Positions 1 through 9,076 of a DNA stretch of 64,000 nucleotides are shown piece by piece (the stretch's first letter is position 1; each line of letters opens with the position of its first letter). The notes below the pieces were generated by a model, which was not told the DNA's origin, did not search any database, and saw only the letters and a program-made list of their open reading frames with translations. The position numbers and the translations under genes are program-made. Source of the stretch: Burkholderia catarinensis (lineage in GTDB: Bacteria > Pseudomonadota > Gammaproteobacteria > Burkholderiales > Burkholderiaceae); NCBI RefSeq assembly GCF_001883705.2, contig NZ_MDEQ02000020.1, positions 56,162 through 120,161 on the forward strand, read 5' to 3'.

Positions 1-1420
1 TCGTGTCGGCGCCGATGAGCGGTGCCAGGTCGGAGAACTGCAGCAGCTTGGACACCAGCGTACCGGACAAGAGCGGCCTCGGTTCGCGCGAAACGTACAC
101 CAACGTGCCGTTGATATCGCTGCCGCCGACGCGTCCCGTGAAGTCCTCGTACTTGAAGACGTCGCCGGACGCCCGGAATTGGCCGACCAGTCGGCCGTCG
201 GTCGCATAAGGAGAGGTTTCGGGTAGCGTGATGCCCGTGACTTCATACAGCTGAGCCATGCTGGTGCCCGCGAGCCACAGTCGGAGATCAACTGCTGCCA
301 GGCGAGACGGATCAGTCAGCGTGCCAACGAGCGCCAGGTGCGTATCGCCAAAGCGCAAATCGGCCTGAACCGGAAATGGGCGTTGCGTGCCCTGCACCTC
401 CAGCAAATTGCCGATCTTGCCGGTGCCGGCGACTTTCCCCTTCTTGTAGGTCCCCTTGACGGTCCAGCCAATCATGTAAGTGCCAACGCTCGCAGATGCC
501 GCGGGCGCTGCGCCTGCCGATGCGCTCGTCGTCGCCGAGGCCGTTGCGCCCGTTGCGCCCGGTGCGGCAGTTGCGGGTGGGTTCGACGCCCCCGGTGGGC
601 CGGATACGGACGGGGCTATTGCGGTGCCGGATGTCAGCGCTGCAGCATGCGAAGCAGCGGCCAACGCTTGCGAGGCCGCTGCCGATGCGCGGGACGCCGC
701 CTCGGCACCCGACGCAGGTACCACCGGCTGGGCCGAACCGGAGTGAGCCTGGGCCGCGAGCTTTTTTTGACCTGCCGGCCCGACGGCCCGTGCCGATTCG
801 CGGTGCGCCAACGCCTCCTGCTGTTTCACCACCGCATCGAACGGGATCGGCTGGCCAAGCGTGTCGATCACGGCGCTCAGATCGAATTGCTTTTGCTCGT
901 CGTAGTAGCCGAGATTGCCTTGGGCAAACGCGATCTCATGCAAGTCGAGCGACCAGCTGCCCGGCTGCGCGAGCTTCTTGAGCTTGAACGTCCAGTTGAC
1001 TCGCCCGTCCCTGAGGCGTTCGAGGTCGACGGACGGATTGACCAGATCGATTGCCGGAATCACGATGCGGCGTGCCATCAGCGGCAGCGCCTCGACTTCG
1101 AAGCTGATCGCGTCCAGCGTGACGAAATACTTCGTGCGCGCCCAATCGGGGTTGGCGATCGTGACATTGTGTGCGCTGAATCGTGGCCATGGCACCCATG
1201 CACGCCAGCCCTGCTCGCTCGCGGGCCGACGCCACCCGATACGCAGATCGCCGTTGATGGCGAACGGCCGCCCGATCGCGTCCGACACCTTGTCATCGAC
1301 CCAAGGCCGGGCGCGATTCCAGTCGAACGTCACCATGAAGACAACCAGCGCTGCAAGCGCCAGGGTGACGACAACGGAAAGCCACGCGGCCGCCTTGCCG
1401 ACGGTGTGGCCGATGTGCAT
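1..1420 (-). CDS. AsmA family protein, C-terminus outside window
   Basis: The reading frame is open from an ATG at 1420 to the left edge of the window, so about 473 residues are visible and the C-terminal part is missing. It starts with a membrane anchor (about residues 10-32, VVVTLALAALVVFMV) followed by the AsmA-like opening FDWNRARPWVDDKVSDAIGR and a region about LRIGWRR...NVTIANPDWA. A long Ala/Ser/Pro/Thr-rich low-complexity insert lies around residues 230-310. The later part (DLRFGDTHLALVGTLTD, GRLVGQFRASGDV, DINGTLVYVSREPRPLLSG) repeats the short beta-rich pattern of AsmA-type envelope lipid-transport and assembly proteins. A GGGAG ribosome site lies 6 bases before the start. Family call is firm; the substrate is unknown. 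Confidence 0.8.
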   Translation of the reverse strand, partial: MHIGHTVGKAAAWLSVVVTLALAALVVFMVTFDWNRARPWVDDKVSDAIGRPFAINGDLRIGWRRPASEQGWRAWVPWPRFSAHNVTIANPDWARTKYFVTLDAISFEVEALPLMARRIVIPAIDLVNPSVDLERLRDGRVNWTFKLKKLAQPGSWSLDLHEIAFAQGNLGYYDEQKQFDLSAVIDTLGQPIPFDAVVKQQEALAHRESARAVGPAGQKKLAAQAHSGSAQPVVPASGAEAASRASAAASQALAAASHAAALTSGTAIAPSVSGPPGASNPPATAAPGATGATASATTSASAGAAPAASASVGTYMIGWTVKGTYKKGKVAGTGKIGNLLEVQGTQRPFPVQADLRFGDTHLALVGTLTDPSRLAAVDLRLWLAGTSMAQLYEVTGITLPETSPYATDGRLVGQFRASGDVFKYEDFTGRVGGSDINGTLVYVSREPRPLLSGTLVSKLLQFSDLAPLIGADT

Positions 1421-1800
1421 TGCTCACTCCCGAGTTTGCTACACGGGGCATCAAGCAATTCGTGTTCCTGAATGCTCTTTAAATGGGCACGTCTGACGAT
1501 ATCGATGCGCAATCACGTTCCGACCTGCCGAGCGCTTGCGCGAGCAGTGGACAGATGCCGCGAAATCAGATTTCCGGACCATCCGCTACAGGTGCAAGAA
1601 CTTTGAGGGATTGCAGACAAGATGCCCGCCGCCAGCGTGGGTGAGTTCGAAATGGGGTTCTCACGACTTTTCAGGCATTGATCTTCGCAGTAATGTTCCG
1701 GATCGACTCGCTTTGCGGCGGCGGCAAGCTTGTCGAGCGAGAGGAGCGGACGCCTGCTGCAGTGCTTCCCGCATCCACGGGATGTCGATCGGGAGGATCA
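1421..1800. other. divergent intergenic region, asmA-like / phoD-like
   Basis: This stretch separates two divergently transcribed genes and must hold both promoters. An open frame in register with the phosphatase extends back to 1678 but shows no family similarity, and the ribosome site is at about 1790. I see no other gene or clear operator here. Confidence 0.4.
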
Positions 1801-3603
1801 ATGGATCGTCGCCATTTCCTCAAGTCGTCGGCCTTTTTTACCATTGCGGCTGCCACCGCCACCCACGCCGTTTCACCGGCGGCCCTGCCGGTCAGCGCCG
1901 TGCGCAAGAACCTCGATCGATTCCCGCAAGGTGTCGCAAGCGGTGATCCGCGCGATCGCTCCATCGTGTTCTGGACGCGATGCGTGCCGGTATCCAGGGG
2001 CGTCCGGCACGATGCAAAAGGCGTCGCGCGCGCGGTACCGGTACGACTCGATGTATCGACGCTGCCGGATTTCTCGACGCTCGTCGCCAGCGTACCGCTG
2101 AGGGCGCTGGCCACCTACGACTTCACCGTGCGCGCAAAGGTGACGGCGTTCTCGCCGAAGACCACCTACCACTACAGGTTCGTCGCAGGCGACGACGTCA
2201 GCATGACGGGTGTCGCGCGCACGGCGCCGGAGGCAAACGAGGCCAACGAACAGGTTCGCTTCGCGTGGCTCACCTGCCAGGACTGGAGCGTCAACCACTG
2301 GCAGGCGATGACGCTGCTGGCCGACGAACGCGATCTCGATTTCGTCGTGCACGTGGGCGACTACATCTATGAAACGGTCGGGACCTCTCCCCCCGGCCGT
2401 GCCGAGCCGACGCATCCTCCGCTGCGCTTGCCCGACGGCAAGCTGCTCGCGGACGGCCGCGCGTATGCCGAAACGCTCGAAGACTACCGGACGCTCTATC
2501 GCACCTATCGGACCGATCCGCGCCTACAGACGCTGCACCGGCGCCTGCCAATGATCGCGATCTGGGACGACCACGAATTTTCCGACGACTGCTGGCAGGA
2601 TCATCAGGTCTACACCAACGAGGAGCGGCAGGAAACCCGGCGCCGCCGCAGCGCCAGTCGCGCGTGGGCGGAGTACATGCCGGTAGATTGGGGCGATGTG
2701 CGCTTCGAGCCGGACAATCCGTCGTACACGAACATTCGCATCTACCGCGATTTTCGTTTCGGCATGCTGATGCATCTGGTGATGACGGACGAGCGGTTGT
2801 ATCGCGACGACCATGTCGTCAGCGAGGCGGCTGTCGCGCGCTCGCGCGGGCACGACCCGGTGCACGGGGACGACGCAGCCGGCTCGCGCTACTTCGTCAA
2901 GCAGGACGTGCTGCAACGTTACGAGGCGCTCGATACCGAGCAGCTTGGTCGCCCGCCGTCGATGCTCGGCCGGGAACAGACACAATGGTGGAAAGCCGCG
3001 ATGAAGGGCTCGCCGGCAACCTGGAAGGTGTGGGGCAACGAGGTGATGTTGAACCGTCTGTGGTTGCTGATGCCGGGCGCACCCAAGACACCGGCGGCCC
3101 GCCTGGTGGCCGATTGCGACGCCTGGGACGGCTATCCCGCGCACAAGCACGAACTGCTCGCTTACTTGAGGGAGCACGGGATCCATAACGTCGTCGCGAT
3201 CACCGGGGACCTGCATGCATTTCAGTGCGGCGTCGTGCGGGACGATCCCGATCCCGCGACGGGGGTGCCGGTCATCGTCGATTTCGTCTGCGCCGGCATC
3301 AGCAGCGCGTCCTTCTATTCCTACCTGAAAGCCGCATGGAACGGTACACCGCTGGCGTTGATGGCGGCCACCCCTGCCAAACTCGACAGCTTCCTGATGG
3401 CGAACAACCCCGATCTGTGCCACGCCGACCACGACGCGCAGGGTTATGCGTCAGCCACCGTCACGCCGGACTGCTTCTCCGTCACGTTCAACAAAGTGAA
3501 GCCGTTGAACCCGGACGGAACCGCGCCCGCAGATGCACTGCTTGGCCGCACGCGATTGACCGTGCCCAAGGATTCAGCCGAGGTACGCGTCGAACACCTG
3601 TAG
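1801..3603 (+). CDS. phoD: alkaline phosphatase D family protein (PhoD-like), Tat-exported
   Basis: A 600-residue metallophosphoesterase of the PhoD family, predicted to hydrolyse phosphomono- or diesters in the periplasm. The N-terminus DRRHFLKSSAFF is a twin-arginine signal, so the protein is probably exported folded with its metals. It carries the PhoD N-terminal domain (FPQGVASGDPRDRSIVFWTR, about 40-60) and the metallophosphatase blocks VHVGDYIYE (about 184), IWDDHEFSDD (about 258) and ITGDLHAF (about 467). The ATG at 1801 was chosen over the in-frame start at 1678 because GGGAGG precedes it and because the Tat motif then sits at the N-terminus. It is monocistronic. No Pho box was recognised upstream. 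Confidence 0.9.
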   Translation: MDRRHFLKSSAFFTIAAATATHAVSPAALPVSAVRKNLDRFPQGVASGDPRDRSIVFWTRCVPVSRGVRHDAKGVARAVPVRLDVSTLPDFSTLVASVPLRALATYDFTVRAKVTAFSPKTTYHYRFVAGDDVSMTGVARTAPEANEANEQVRFAWLTCQDWSVNHWQAMTLLADERDLDFVVHVGDYIYETVGTSPPGRAEPTHPPLRLPDGKLLADGRAYAETLEDYRTLYRTYRTDPRLQTLHRRLPMIAIWDDHEFSDDCWQDHQVYTNEERQETRRRRSASRAWAEYMPVDWGDVRFEPDNPSYTNIRIYRDFRFGMLMHLVMTDERLYRDDHVVSEAAVARSRGHDPVHGDDAAGSRYFVKQDVLQRYEALDTEQLGRPPSMLGREQTQWWKAAMKGSPATWKVWGNEVMLNRLWLLMPGAPKTPAARLVADCDAWDGYPAHKHELLAYLREHGIHNVVAITGDLHAFQCGVVRDDPDPATGVPVIVDFVCAGISSASFYSYLKAAWNGTPLALMAATPAKLDSFLMANNPDLCHADHDAQGYASATVTPDCFSVTFNKVKPLNPDGTAPADALLGRTRLTVPKDSAEVRVEHL

Positions 3604-3626
3604 ATTCCGACACGCCTGAGTGCTCG

Positions 3627-3773
3627 TCAGTGGAAATGTCCTCCGAAAAGCCCGAGCAATCCTATGATGATCAGGTAGATCGCAACGATGTAATTCAGCA
3701 GGCGCGGTACCGCCAGAATAAGAATTCCAGCGATCAGCGAGACCAATGGGCTCAGGTTCGAGAATACGTGCAT
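3627..3773 (-). CDS. DUF3096-type small membrane protein
   Basis: A 48-residue peptide that is almost wholly hydrophobic: MHVFSNLSPLVSLIAG, then ILILAVPRLLNYIVAIYLII, then GLLGLFGGHFH. The PRLLNYIVAIYLI core is characteristic of the DUF3096 family of tiny inner-membrane proteins, whose function is unknown. An AGGGGG ribosome site sits just before this ATG; a longer in-frame extension to 3869 lacks family character. It is convergent with the phosphatase gene, with 23 bases between the stops. Confidence 0.75.
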   Translation of the reverse strand: MHVFSNLSPLVSLIAGILILAVPRLLNYIVAIYLIIIGLLGLFGGHFH

Positions 3774-4211
3774 GGCGTTGCCCCCTAACAATAGATCGCG
3801 AAATCGCCGAGTGAAGCGCCTTGTGCTTCGTAGCCGCGCTCTTTCCACGCTGCGCGCGATTCCCCGCATGTGCAGGAGATTTTTTACCGATGCAGGCGAT
3901 CTGAATGACGGACGTTTGTCGGTGCAGCGTTCGTTTGCGTATCGGAGCGATTTCCGTGCCTGGCTCAGCGCGTGCGGCGTCGGCTCCTGGAATTGGCGGC
4001 CTACGCAATACAGACCGAACTGCCGGCAACGACCGAAAAGCTGAAGCGCGCGAGCCCCTGTGCGAACGCCTTCAGACCTTCGAGCTACGGCGTCAGCGCA
4101 TCCCGCCGCGCGTTCATCGCCAGGGCCACCTGTTCACGCTGCGACGCCGGGACAGAAATGACAAGCGCTTGAAAAATCGGCCGCAGATCTCGTGCAGATC
4201 GCTGCCGCCCG
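3774..4211. other. no recognisable gene
   Basis: About 440 bases lie between the DUF3096 gene and a decayed permease gene. Short open frames exist on both strands, but none shows a convincing ribosome site, domain or codon pattern. Given the adjacent pseudogene, this may be eroded coding sequence. Confidence 0.35.
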
Positions 4212-4640
4212 TCAGGATTCAGGCAAATGATCGGCCAGCTTGCGATCGCGATCGGCACCCTGTTTTTCCTCCCCGGCGGCCACCCGCGTCGCCATGTCGC
4301 GGTAAGTCCGGGCCATCGCGCGCAGTTCTTTCCCCGATGCGTCCTCGATCCCGATCAGCCGGTCGCGCGCCGCGTGCGTGACGGCGACGAGTTCGTCGAG
4401 CTTCAGGTGCATCGCGACGCTGTCGCGATTCTGGTTGCGCTGCAGCAGGACACCATCAGGAACGTGATGATCGTCGTCCCGGTATTGATGACGCGTTGCC
4501 ATGCATCCTACTAGTGGAAAACTGGCCCGGTGACGAGCCACAGCGCCGTGACGGCCACTGCACTGCCGAATGCGATCGGCGAACCGGCCCACCCGCTTCC
4601 TGTGCTTCACCGCTTCGTACCGGATACCGCCAGCGGCGGA
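4212..4640 (-). pseudogene. low-affinity iron permease family, degenerate
   Basis: The pieces of a low-affinity iron permease (about 140 residues when intact) are recognisable but broken. One frame reads GSPIAFGSAVAVTALWLVTGPVFH and then meets two successive stop codons (TAG TAG near 4507-4512). The same frame resumes with DAWQRVINTGTTIITFLMV. A lost base at about 4447 then shifts translation into a second frame that reads LLQRNQNRDSVAMHLKLDELVAVTHAARDRLIGIEDASGKELRAM to the stop at 4212. No intact start in the first frame was found. Family identity rests on the GTTIITFLMVFLLQ-NQNRDS motif, which is strongly conserved. Confidence 0.75.
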
Positions 4641-4652
4641 CCGCGCCCATGA

Positions 4653-4675
4653 CGCCCCCGGCATCGCCGGGGGCG
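4653..4675 (-). terminator. GC-rich hairpin after the AA10 gene
   Basis: A perfect 10-base stem (CGCCCCCGGC / GCCGGGGGCG) with a 3-base loop lies 17 bases past the stop of the AA10 gene. It is placed as a transcription terminator, but no T-run follows, so it may only stabilise the mRNA 3' end. Confidence 0.5.
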
Positions 4676-4691
4676 CGATGTCGCAGTGAGT

Positions 4692-5402
4692 TCAGAACGG
4701 GCTGCGTATCGTGTCGCCGTTGGTGAACATCGCGTCGACGACCTGATAAAAGCCCATCGCCGTATCCGCGACTTCCCAGACCGCGAGGATCACGTGGTAA
4801 CCGTCACGCATCGGCAGCCGGCATTGGTGGACCGTCGGCTGCAGTGGCACCAGGTTCGCGTTCGGATCCCAGTACGGCTGGCCGGGATTCTGGATCGTGC
4901 AGAACGGCGTGGGCTCGAATTGCGCGCGCGTCAGCTTTTGCGACGGGTTCCAGTCGGCTCGTGTAATGAAGTAGTTCCAGCGACGCGTCTTGTGCACGGC
5001 GCTGAATTCCCATTTGAAATTCTGCAGCACGCCCGGCCGTAACGGAATCTTCTGCCAGCGGCTCGGCGACTGCTCGTTCAGCACGGGCAGCGGGCCATTC
5101 GTGCTGGCGCCGGCGATTTCACCGTCCATCGGTGGCGCGGCATTCTTCGCGTCGTTCGGCGCGAACGGATCCGACAGGCCGCTTTGCGTCGCGGGGAAGA
5201 ACTTGCCGTTCTCCATCGCGTTCGCGTGCCATGCGTCGACAGGGCAGTTCGGGTTCTGGCCTTGCGTGCATAGCACGATGCGCGACGGCGGTTCGGTCAG
5301 GCGGCCGTGCGCGTGAGCACCGGCCGCCGCGACCAGCAGTGCCGCGCCGGCCAACGCGCGTGGCATAACGGAAGCAACGTATCTGCGGATGATCTGATTC
5401 AT
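4692..5402 (-). CDS. lytic polysaccharide monooxygenase, AA10 (chitin-binding type 3)
   Basis: A secreted 236-residue copper enzyme that oxidatively cleaves chitin or cellulose. The signal peptide ends GAHA, and the next residue is His32 (HGRLTEPPSR), which becomes the N-terminal His of the copper-binding histidine brace. The second brace histidine is His137 in FSAVHKTRRWNYFIT. Other AA10 marks are DAWHANAMENGKFFP, KWEFSAVHKT, TRADWNPSQKLTRAQFE and a C-terminal DGYHVILAVWEVADTAMGFYQVVD. There is no added carbohydrate-binding module. GAGGG precedes the ATG. It is a single gene followed by a strong hairpin. Substrate preference cannot be read from the sequence. Confidence 0.93.
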   Translation of the reverse strand: MNQIIRRYVASVMPRALAGAALLVAAAGAHAHGRLTEPPSRIVLCTQGQNPNCPVDAWHANAMENGKFFPATQSGLSDPFAPNDAKNAAPPMDGEIAGASTNGPLPVLNEQSPSRWQKIPLRPGVLQNFKWEFSAVHKTRRWNYFITRADWNPSQKLTRAQFEPTPFCTIQNPGQPYWDPNANLVPLQPTVHQCRLPMRDGYHVILAVWEVADTAMGFYQVVDAMFTNGDTIRSPF

Positions 5403-5971
5403 GAGCCCTCACTGCATTGATGTCGGAATGGATATGCGCGCCGCAAGATCCCGGACAGCGATTCCTGTCGACGTGTCGTCGCGCACACTGATCGGCAAAA
5501 GCGGCGGCCGCATGAGACCGCGACAACCGACTATTGGTCGCCACGCTTTCTGACAAATCACTTTCGCCGAACCGGACCTTATCCGCAAAAATCGGAAAAA
5601 TAAACTTCCCGATTTGCAGAGTTTTTTATTCCGAATCAATTGTTTTAATCGTTTTTAATTTCAACGGGTTTGGGCGCAACTTGAATTGCGAAATTGAATG
5701 AACCGGCGATTCATTCAAAATGCCGTTGCCGATCGTTCGGCACGTGGCTTTGCGCGCCGGCGTTGTTTCGGCTAGGCGCTCGGAAACCATCGGGGCGCCA
5801 CGAGGCGTCGAATTGGTACGCGTAAAGGCCTCGTGCGAAGCCGACACAAACTGTTCCGGTCCGATGCAAGTCTGGTCGTGTCCCGTATTTGAACGGTCGC
5901 CGATCCGCAGAATGGCGCATGAGCCGCTCCGCTGCCGGGCACCCGGTTCGACTATTTCCATCAGGCTGCGC
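5403..5971. other. AT-rich intergenic region
   Basis: This stretch holds the promoter of the AA10 gene and a strikingly AT-rich patch at about 5560-5720, unlike its surroundings. Short open frames on the minus strand here look non-coding. No IS end or RNA gene was recognised. Confidence 0.4.
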
Positions 5972-6730
5972 TCACGCTCCCAGCTCGGGCTGGCGCGTGT
6001 CCGGCGGCGCGGCGAGCGGGGCGGCGGCTGCTTGCGGCGCTTTCGCGTTTTCGCGCCTTTCGAGGAAATGCATCGCGAGCGCGGTGATCGTCAGCAACGC
6101 GAACGCGGCGGGGCCCGTCATCGCGGCATGGCTGATCTGCAGCAGGTATCCCGCTGCGGCGAGCAGGATGCCGAGCACCACGGCGGCCCGCGTGCGCCGG
6201 CGCAGCCAGCGTTCGAGCCCGACGAACGCCGTCGCGAAAAACGCTGCCCAGGATCCGGTCAGGCTGATGAACGACCCGACACCGCCCGTCCAGCGGTCGA
6301 CCCAGAAGTTGTTCAGCAGCGTCGCGATGGCCGTGTGCTGGTCGGGCGTCATCTGCGCTGCGATCTGCAGCAAGCGCCCGAGCCCGATGCCGCCGACCGC
6401 GTCGAGCACCGTGTAGGCCACCAGGAAAACGAAGGTCGACAGGCGCGCGAGCCATGCGACCGGACCCGGATCGTCGCCGACGAGCAGCCACAGCCCGATG
6501 CAGACGAGCACGACGCACGGCGTCTGGATCATGTGCAGCGCAAACCACCAGGCGGGGCCGAAATACGCCAGCGCGTCGTGGTTGTGATCGTATTCGGGCT
6601 TCGACAGGTAATCGAACATGCCGGGGTCATGCGTGAATCCGGCAGGATGAAACAGTTCGATCGTCGCCAGCACGAGCGGCGCGATGAAAAGGCACAGCCA
6701 CCACAGCACGGCCCGGGTTTTTCGGTTCAT
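5972..6730 (-). CDS. multi-pass membrane protein of unknown function
   Basis: A 252-residue protein with about six hydrophobic segments: VLWWLCLFIAPLVLATI near the N-terminus, then HMIQTPCVVLVCIGLWLLV, STFVFLVAYTVLDAVGGIG, GSFISLTGSWAAFFATAFVG, AAVVLGILLAAAGYLL and FALLTITALAMHFL. Between the first two is an acidic, aromatic loop (HPAGFTHDPGMFDYLSKPEYDHNHDALAYFGPAWW) that is probably extracytoplasmic. The C-terminal tail is Ala/Pro-rich. AAGGAG lies 7 bases before the ATG. I do not recognise the family, and nothing adjacent suggests a role. Confidence 0.7.
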   Translation of the reverse strand: MNRKTRAVLWWLCLFIAPLVLATIELFHPAGFTHDPGMFDYLSKPEYDHNHDALAYFGPAWWFALHMIQTPCVVLVCIGLWLLVGDDPGPVAWLARLSTFVFLVAYTVLDAVGGIGLGRLLQIAAQMTPDQHTAIATLLNNFWVDRWTGGVGSFISLTGSWAAFFATAFVGLERWLRRRTRAAVVLGILLAAAGYLLQISHAAMTGPAAFALLTITALAMHFLERRENAKAPQAAAAPLAAPPDTRQPELGA

Positions 6731-7238
6731 GTTCGGCTCCTTCCTGAATGGCTCAAGAATCGCATCGACGACGAACCGCGCGGCGCGCAGGCCGGCAGTA
6801 TGCGATATCGGTCAAGGAATAAAATGATCGAACGAACGGCATGTTCCATTCGATCTCAGTCAGCATAGGACACGCACAAGCGAATGTTAAGAAGTAATCT
6901 TGCGCCGATATTGGAATGCTATATAAGTTTTAGATTCTCCGTTTTATTTTCCGGTGCAATTGGAATATTCGTTATAAGCGGCGCGTGAACGCTCCGATCT
7001 TCCTCAATGGTGACGGATGGATAGATTGCGTTCCATTCGCCATCTGTCGCGATTTTTACCGGCGGGGCCCGAGCCCGGATGCACTGTCCTCCTGGAGCAA
7101 GGATCTCGTTTTCCGCGGAATGTGTGATTTCAAAAGGCTTAGGAGCCGCTAACTAAAACTGATTTATCAGGCTCGGCGGTCATCGATGATGGTTCCGAGG
7201 ACGTTGTAAAAGGAAGCTCACGGAACGGACCCACGACC
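6731..7238. other. AT-rich region before an IS remnant
   Basis: About 500 bases without a credible gene. The stretch at 6880-6990 is AT-rich. From about 7140 the sequence probably belongs to the left end of the adjacent IS5-like element, but I could not define its terminal repeat. Confidence 0.35.
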
Positions 7239-7578
7239 ATGAAGCGGCAGATGGGCTTTTCAGAAGCGGAAAGTGCGGGGAAGAAGCGTGTGACGAAGCG
7301 GCAGCGCTTCCTGGCAGAGATGGAGAACGTCGTCCCATGGCAGCGTTTGCTGTCGGCCATCGAGCCGTACTACACGAAGGATGAGCGAGGCCGACCGCCG
7401 ATCGGCTTGGAACGGATGCTGCGGATCTACTTCCTGCAAAACAGTGGTACGGATTGTCGGACGAAGGGCTGGAAGACGCGCTGTACGACAGTATTGCAAT
7501 GCGTGCCTTCGCAGGCATTGATCTGGCGATCGAGGACGTGCCGGATGCGACCACGCTGCTATTTCGACGCTGCCGGCC
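7239..7578 (+). pseudogene. IS5-family transposase remnant
   Basis: The N-terminal third of an IS5-family transposase: MKRQMGFSEAESAGKKRVTKRQRFLAEMENVVPWQRLLSAIEPYY and PPIGLERMLRIYFLQ. At about 7440 two extra bases shift the frame, after which WYGLSDEGLEDALYDSIAMRAFAGIDLAIEDVPDATTLLFRR continues in a second frame. Homology stops at about 7578, and the DDE catalytic core is absent, so the element is dead. It abuts the 3' end of the catabolic operon that follows and may mark an old insertion or deletion boundary. Confidence 0.85.
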
Positions 7579-7654
7579 CGTGAATATCTGCCTTTTCCCG
7601 CTCTTACGGTTTCCGGAAGGACGCGGTCACTCCAGCGCCCGGATGGATACTCTC

Positions 7655-9076
7655 TTACCGGCTTGATGCGACGTCGACCTGCGGAGCATCGCTTCCACGA
7701 CGTTCGGCATCGCCTGCGAGCAGGTCGTTCAGCACGCGCGCATCTGCTTGCCGGTCCAGCGACAGGCACATGTCGCTCAACGCATCGACATGCGCGCTGT
7801 CGAGCGCCATGCCCGCCAGCGCACGATATTTCGCCGACAGCGCCGTGTCCGACAACGGATTGCGCGGATCGCCGAGCGCGATCGGCACGTGCCGCGATTC
7901 CCGCCCCCCATCCGGGCGATGCAGGATTACCGTCGGCTCGTCGAGATCGCCGAGCGCCGGATCGACGTCGACCGTGATCCGCGCCAGCAGCGCGGTGACG
8001 CGCGGATCGGTGCGCCGGTCCGCGCGATAGACGCCGATCCCCGTGTCGCCGAACGCGAGCGCCGCCGCAACCGCATACGGCAGGCTCATCTGCGCGGACG
8101 ACAGCGTCGATAGATCGCGACCGCCGCACATGCGGGCCACGAATGCGCTCGCGCGCACGACCACCCGCTCGATCTCGCCGGCCTCGAACGTGCGACCGTC
8201 CGCGAGCTGCAGCGCCGCATCGACAGCCGCATGTGCGCTGCGGCACGAAGCGTGCGGCTTGATCGAGCAGCGCATCAGCTTCCACTGCGCGCCGAGGCCG
8301 TCGGTCAATGCCTCGGGCGCTAGCGACTGCGCGGCGAACGTGTTGAAGAAGCCGCCCCACACGTCGTCGAACACCCAGGCGGGGCCGCTCACGCCTGCGC
8401 GTGCAAGCAGCGCCGCGAGCACGCCGCCCTCCGCCGCGCGCCCGGCGTGCAGCCGCTTCGTTTGCGATCCGTCGTGGATGAAGCCCCACAGGCCGCCCGC
8501 GAAACTCGCCGCATGACCCAGCGCGTCGCGCGTGCGCGCGGCATCGAGCCCGAGCACGCGCGCGCTTGCGGCCGCCGCGCCGAACACGCCGCAACTGAGC
8601 GTCGAGTGCCAGCCCGCCCCGTTGTGGGCCGAGTAGCCGCCGGCCGCCTCGAGCACGCGCCGGCCGACCTCGTAGCCGAGTACGATCGCCGCCACGCATT
8701 CGCGTCCCGTCACGGGGCGGTCCGCACACGAAAGCGCGGCAAGCACGGCGGGCAGCACGACCGCCCCTGAATGATCGCAACCGCCGGAATCGTCGAGTTC
8801 GAGCGCATGCGCGGCAATGCCGTTGACGAACGCCGCGTCGCGCGCACCTGCGCGCCGGCGCGTGCCCCATAGCGATGCGCCGCCACGCGCAACGTCGCCG
8901 GCCAGCGTACGGGCACTGCACGTCTCGACGGCCAACGTGCCCGCCAGCGCGGCACCGAGCGTGTCGAGCACATGACGCCTGGCCTTCGCGACGACGTCGT
9001 CCGGCAATGCGTCGGCGGCCGTCTGCGCAACGAACGCCGCGAGCCGCGTTGCGCGCGTTTCCGGATTCGTCGTCAT
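7655..9076 (-). CDS. MmgE/PrpD family protein, possible aminopolycarboxylate epimerase
   Basis: A full-length (473 residue) member of the MmgE/PrpD fold, which includes 2-methylcitrate dehydratase PrpD, cis-aconitate decarboxylase and the iminodisuccinate epimerase of Agrobacterium BY6. Visible family blocks are the all-helical N-terminal domain with ARRHVLDTLGAALAG, NGIAAHALELDDSGGCDHSGAVVLPA (about 84-110), VLGYEVGRRVLEAAG (about 132-146) and the IKPHASCRSAHAAVDA stretch (about 272-287). It is the last gene of the operon and overlaps the preceding deacetylase by 4 bases (ATGA). Co-occurrence with an ArgH-like lyase favours an epimerase role over methylcitrate chemistry; no prp genes are nearby. 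The exact reaction is inferred. Confidence 0.85.
   Translation of the reverse strand: MTTNPETRATRLAAFVAQTAADALPDDVVAKARRHVLDTLGAALAGTLAVETCSARTLAGDVARGGASLWGTRRRAGARDAAFVNGIAAHALELDDSGGCDHSGAVVLPAVLAALSCADRPVTGRECVAAIVLGYEVGRRVLEAAGGYSAHNGAGWHSTLSCGVFGAAAASARVLGLDAARTRDALGHAASFAGGLWGFIHDGSQTKRLHAGRAAEGGVLAALLARAGVSGPAWVFDDVWGGFFNTFAAQSLAPEALTDGLGAQWKLMRCSIKPHASCRSAHAAVDAALQLADGRTFEAGEIERVVVRASAFVARMCGGRDLSTLSSAQMSLPYAVAAALAFGDTGIGVYRADRRTDPRVTALLARITVDVDPALGDLDEPTVILHRPDGGRESRHVPIALGDPRNPLSDTALSAKYRALAGMALDSAHVDALSDMCLSLDRQADARVLNDLLAGDAERRGSDAPQVDVASSR

Noticed and set aside
338..1471. Plus-strand frame of 377 codons
   Set aside because: The minus strand encodes an AsmA-like protein with anchor and ribosome site; the plus-strand translation is Cys/Arg-rich noise.
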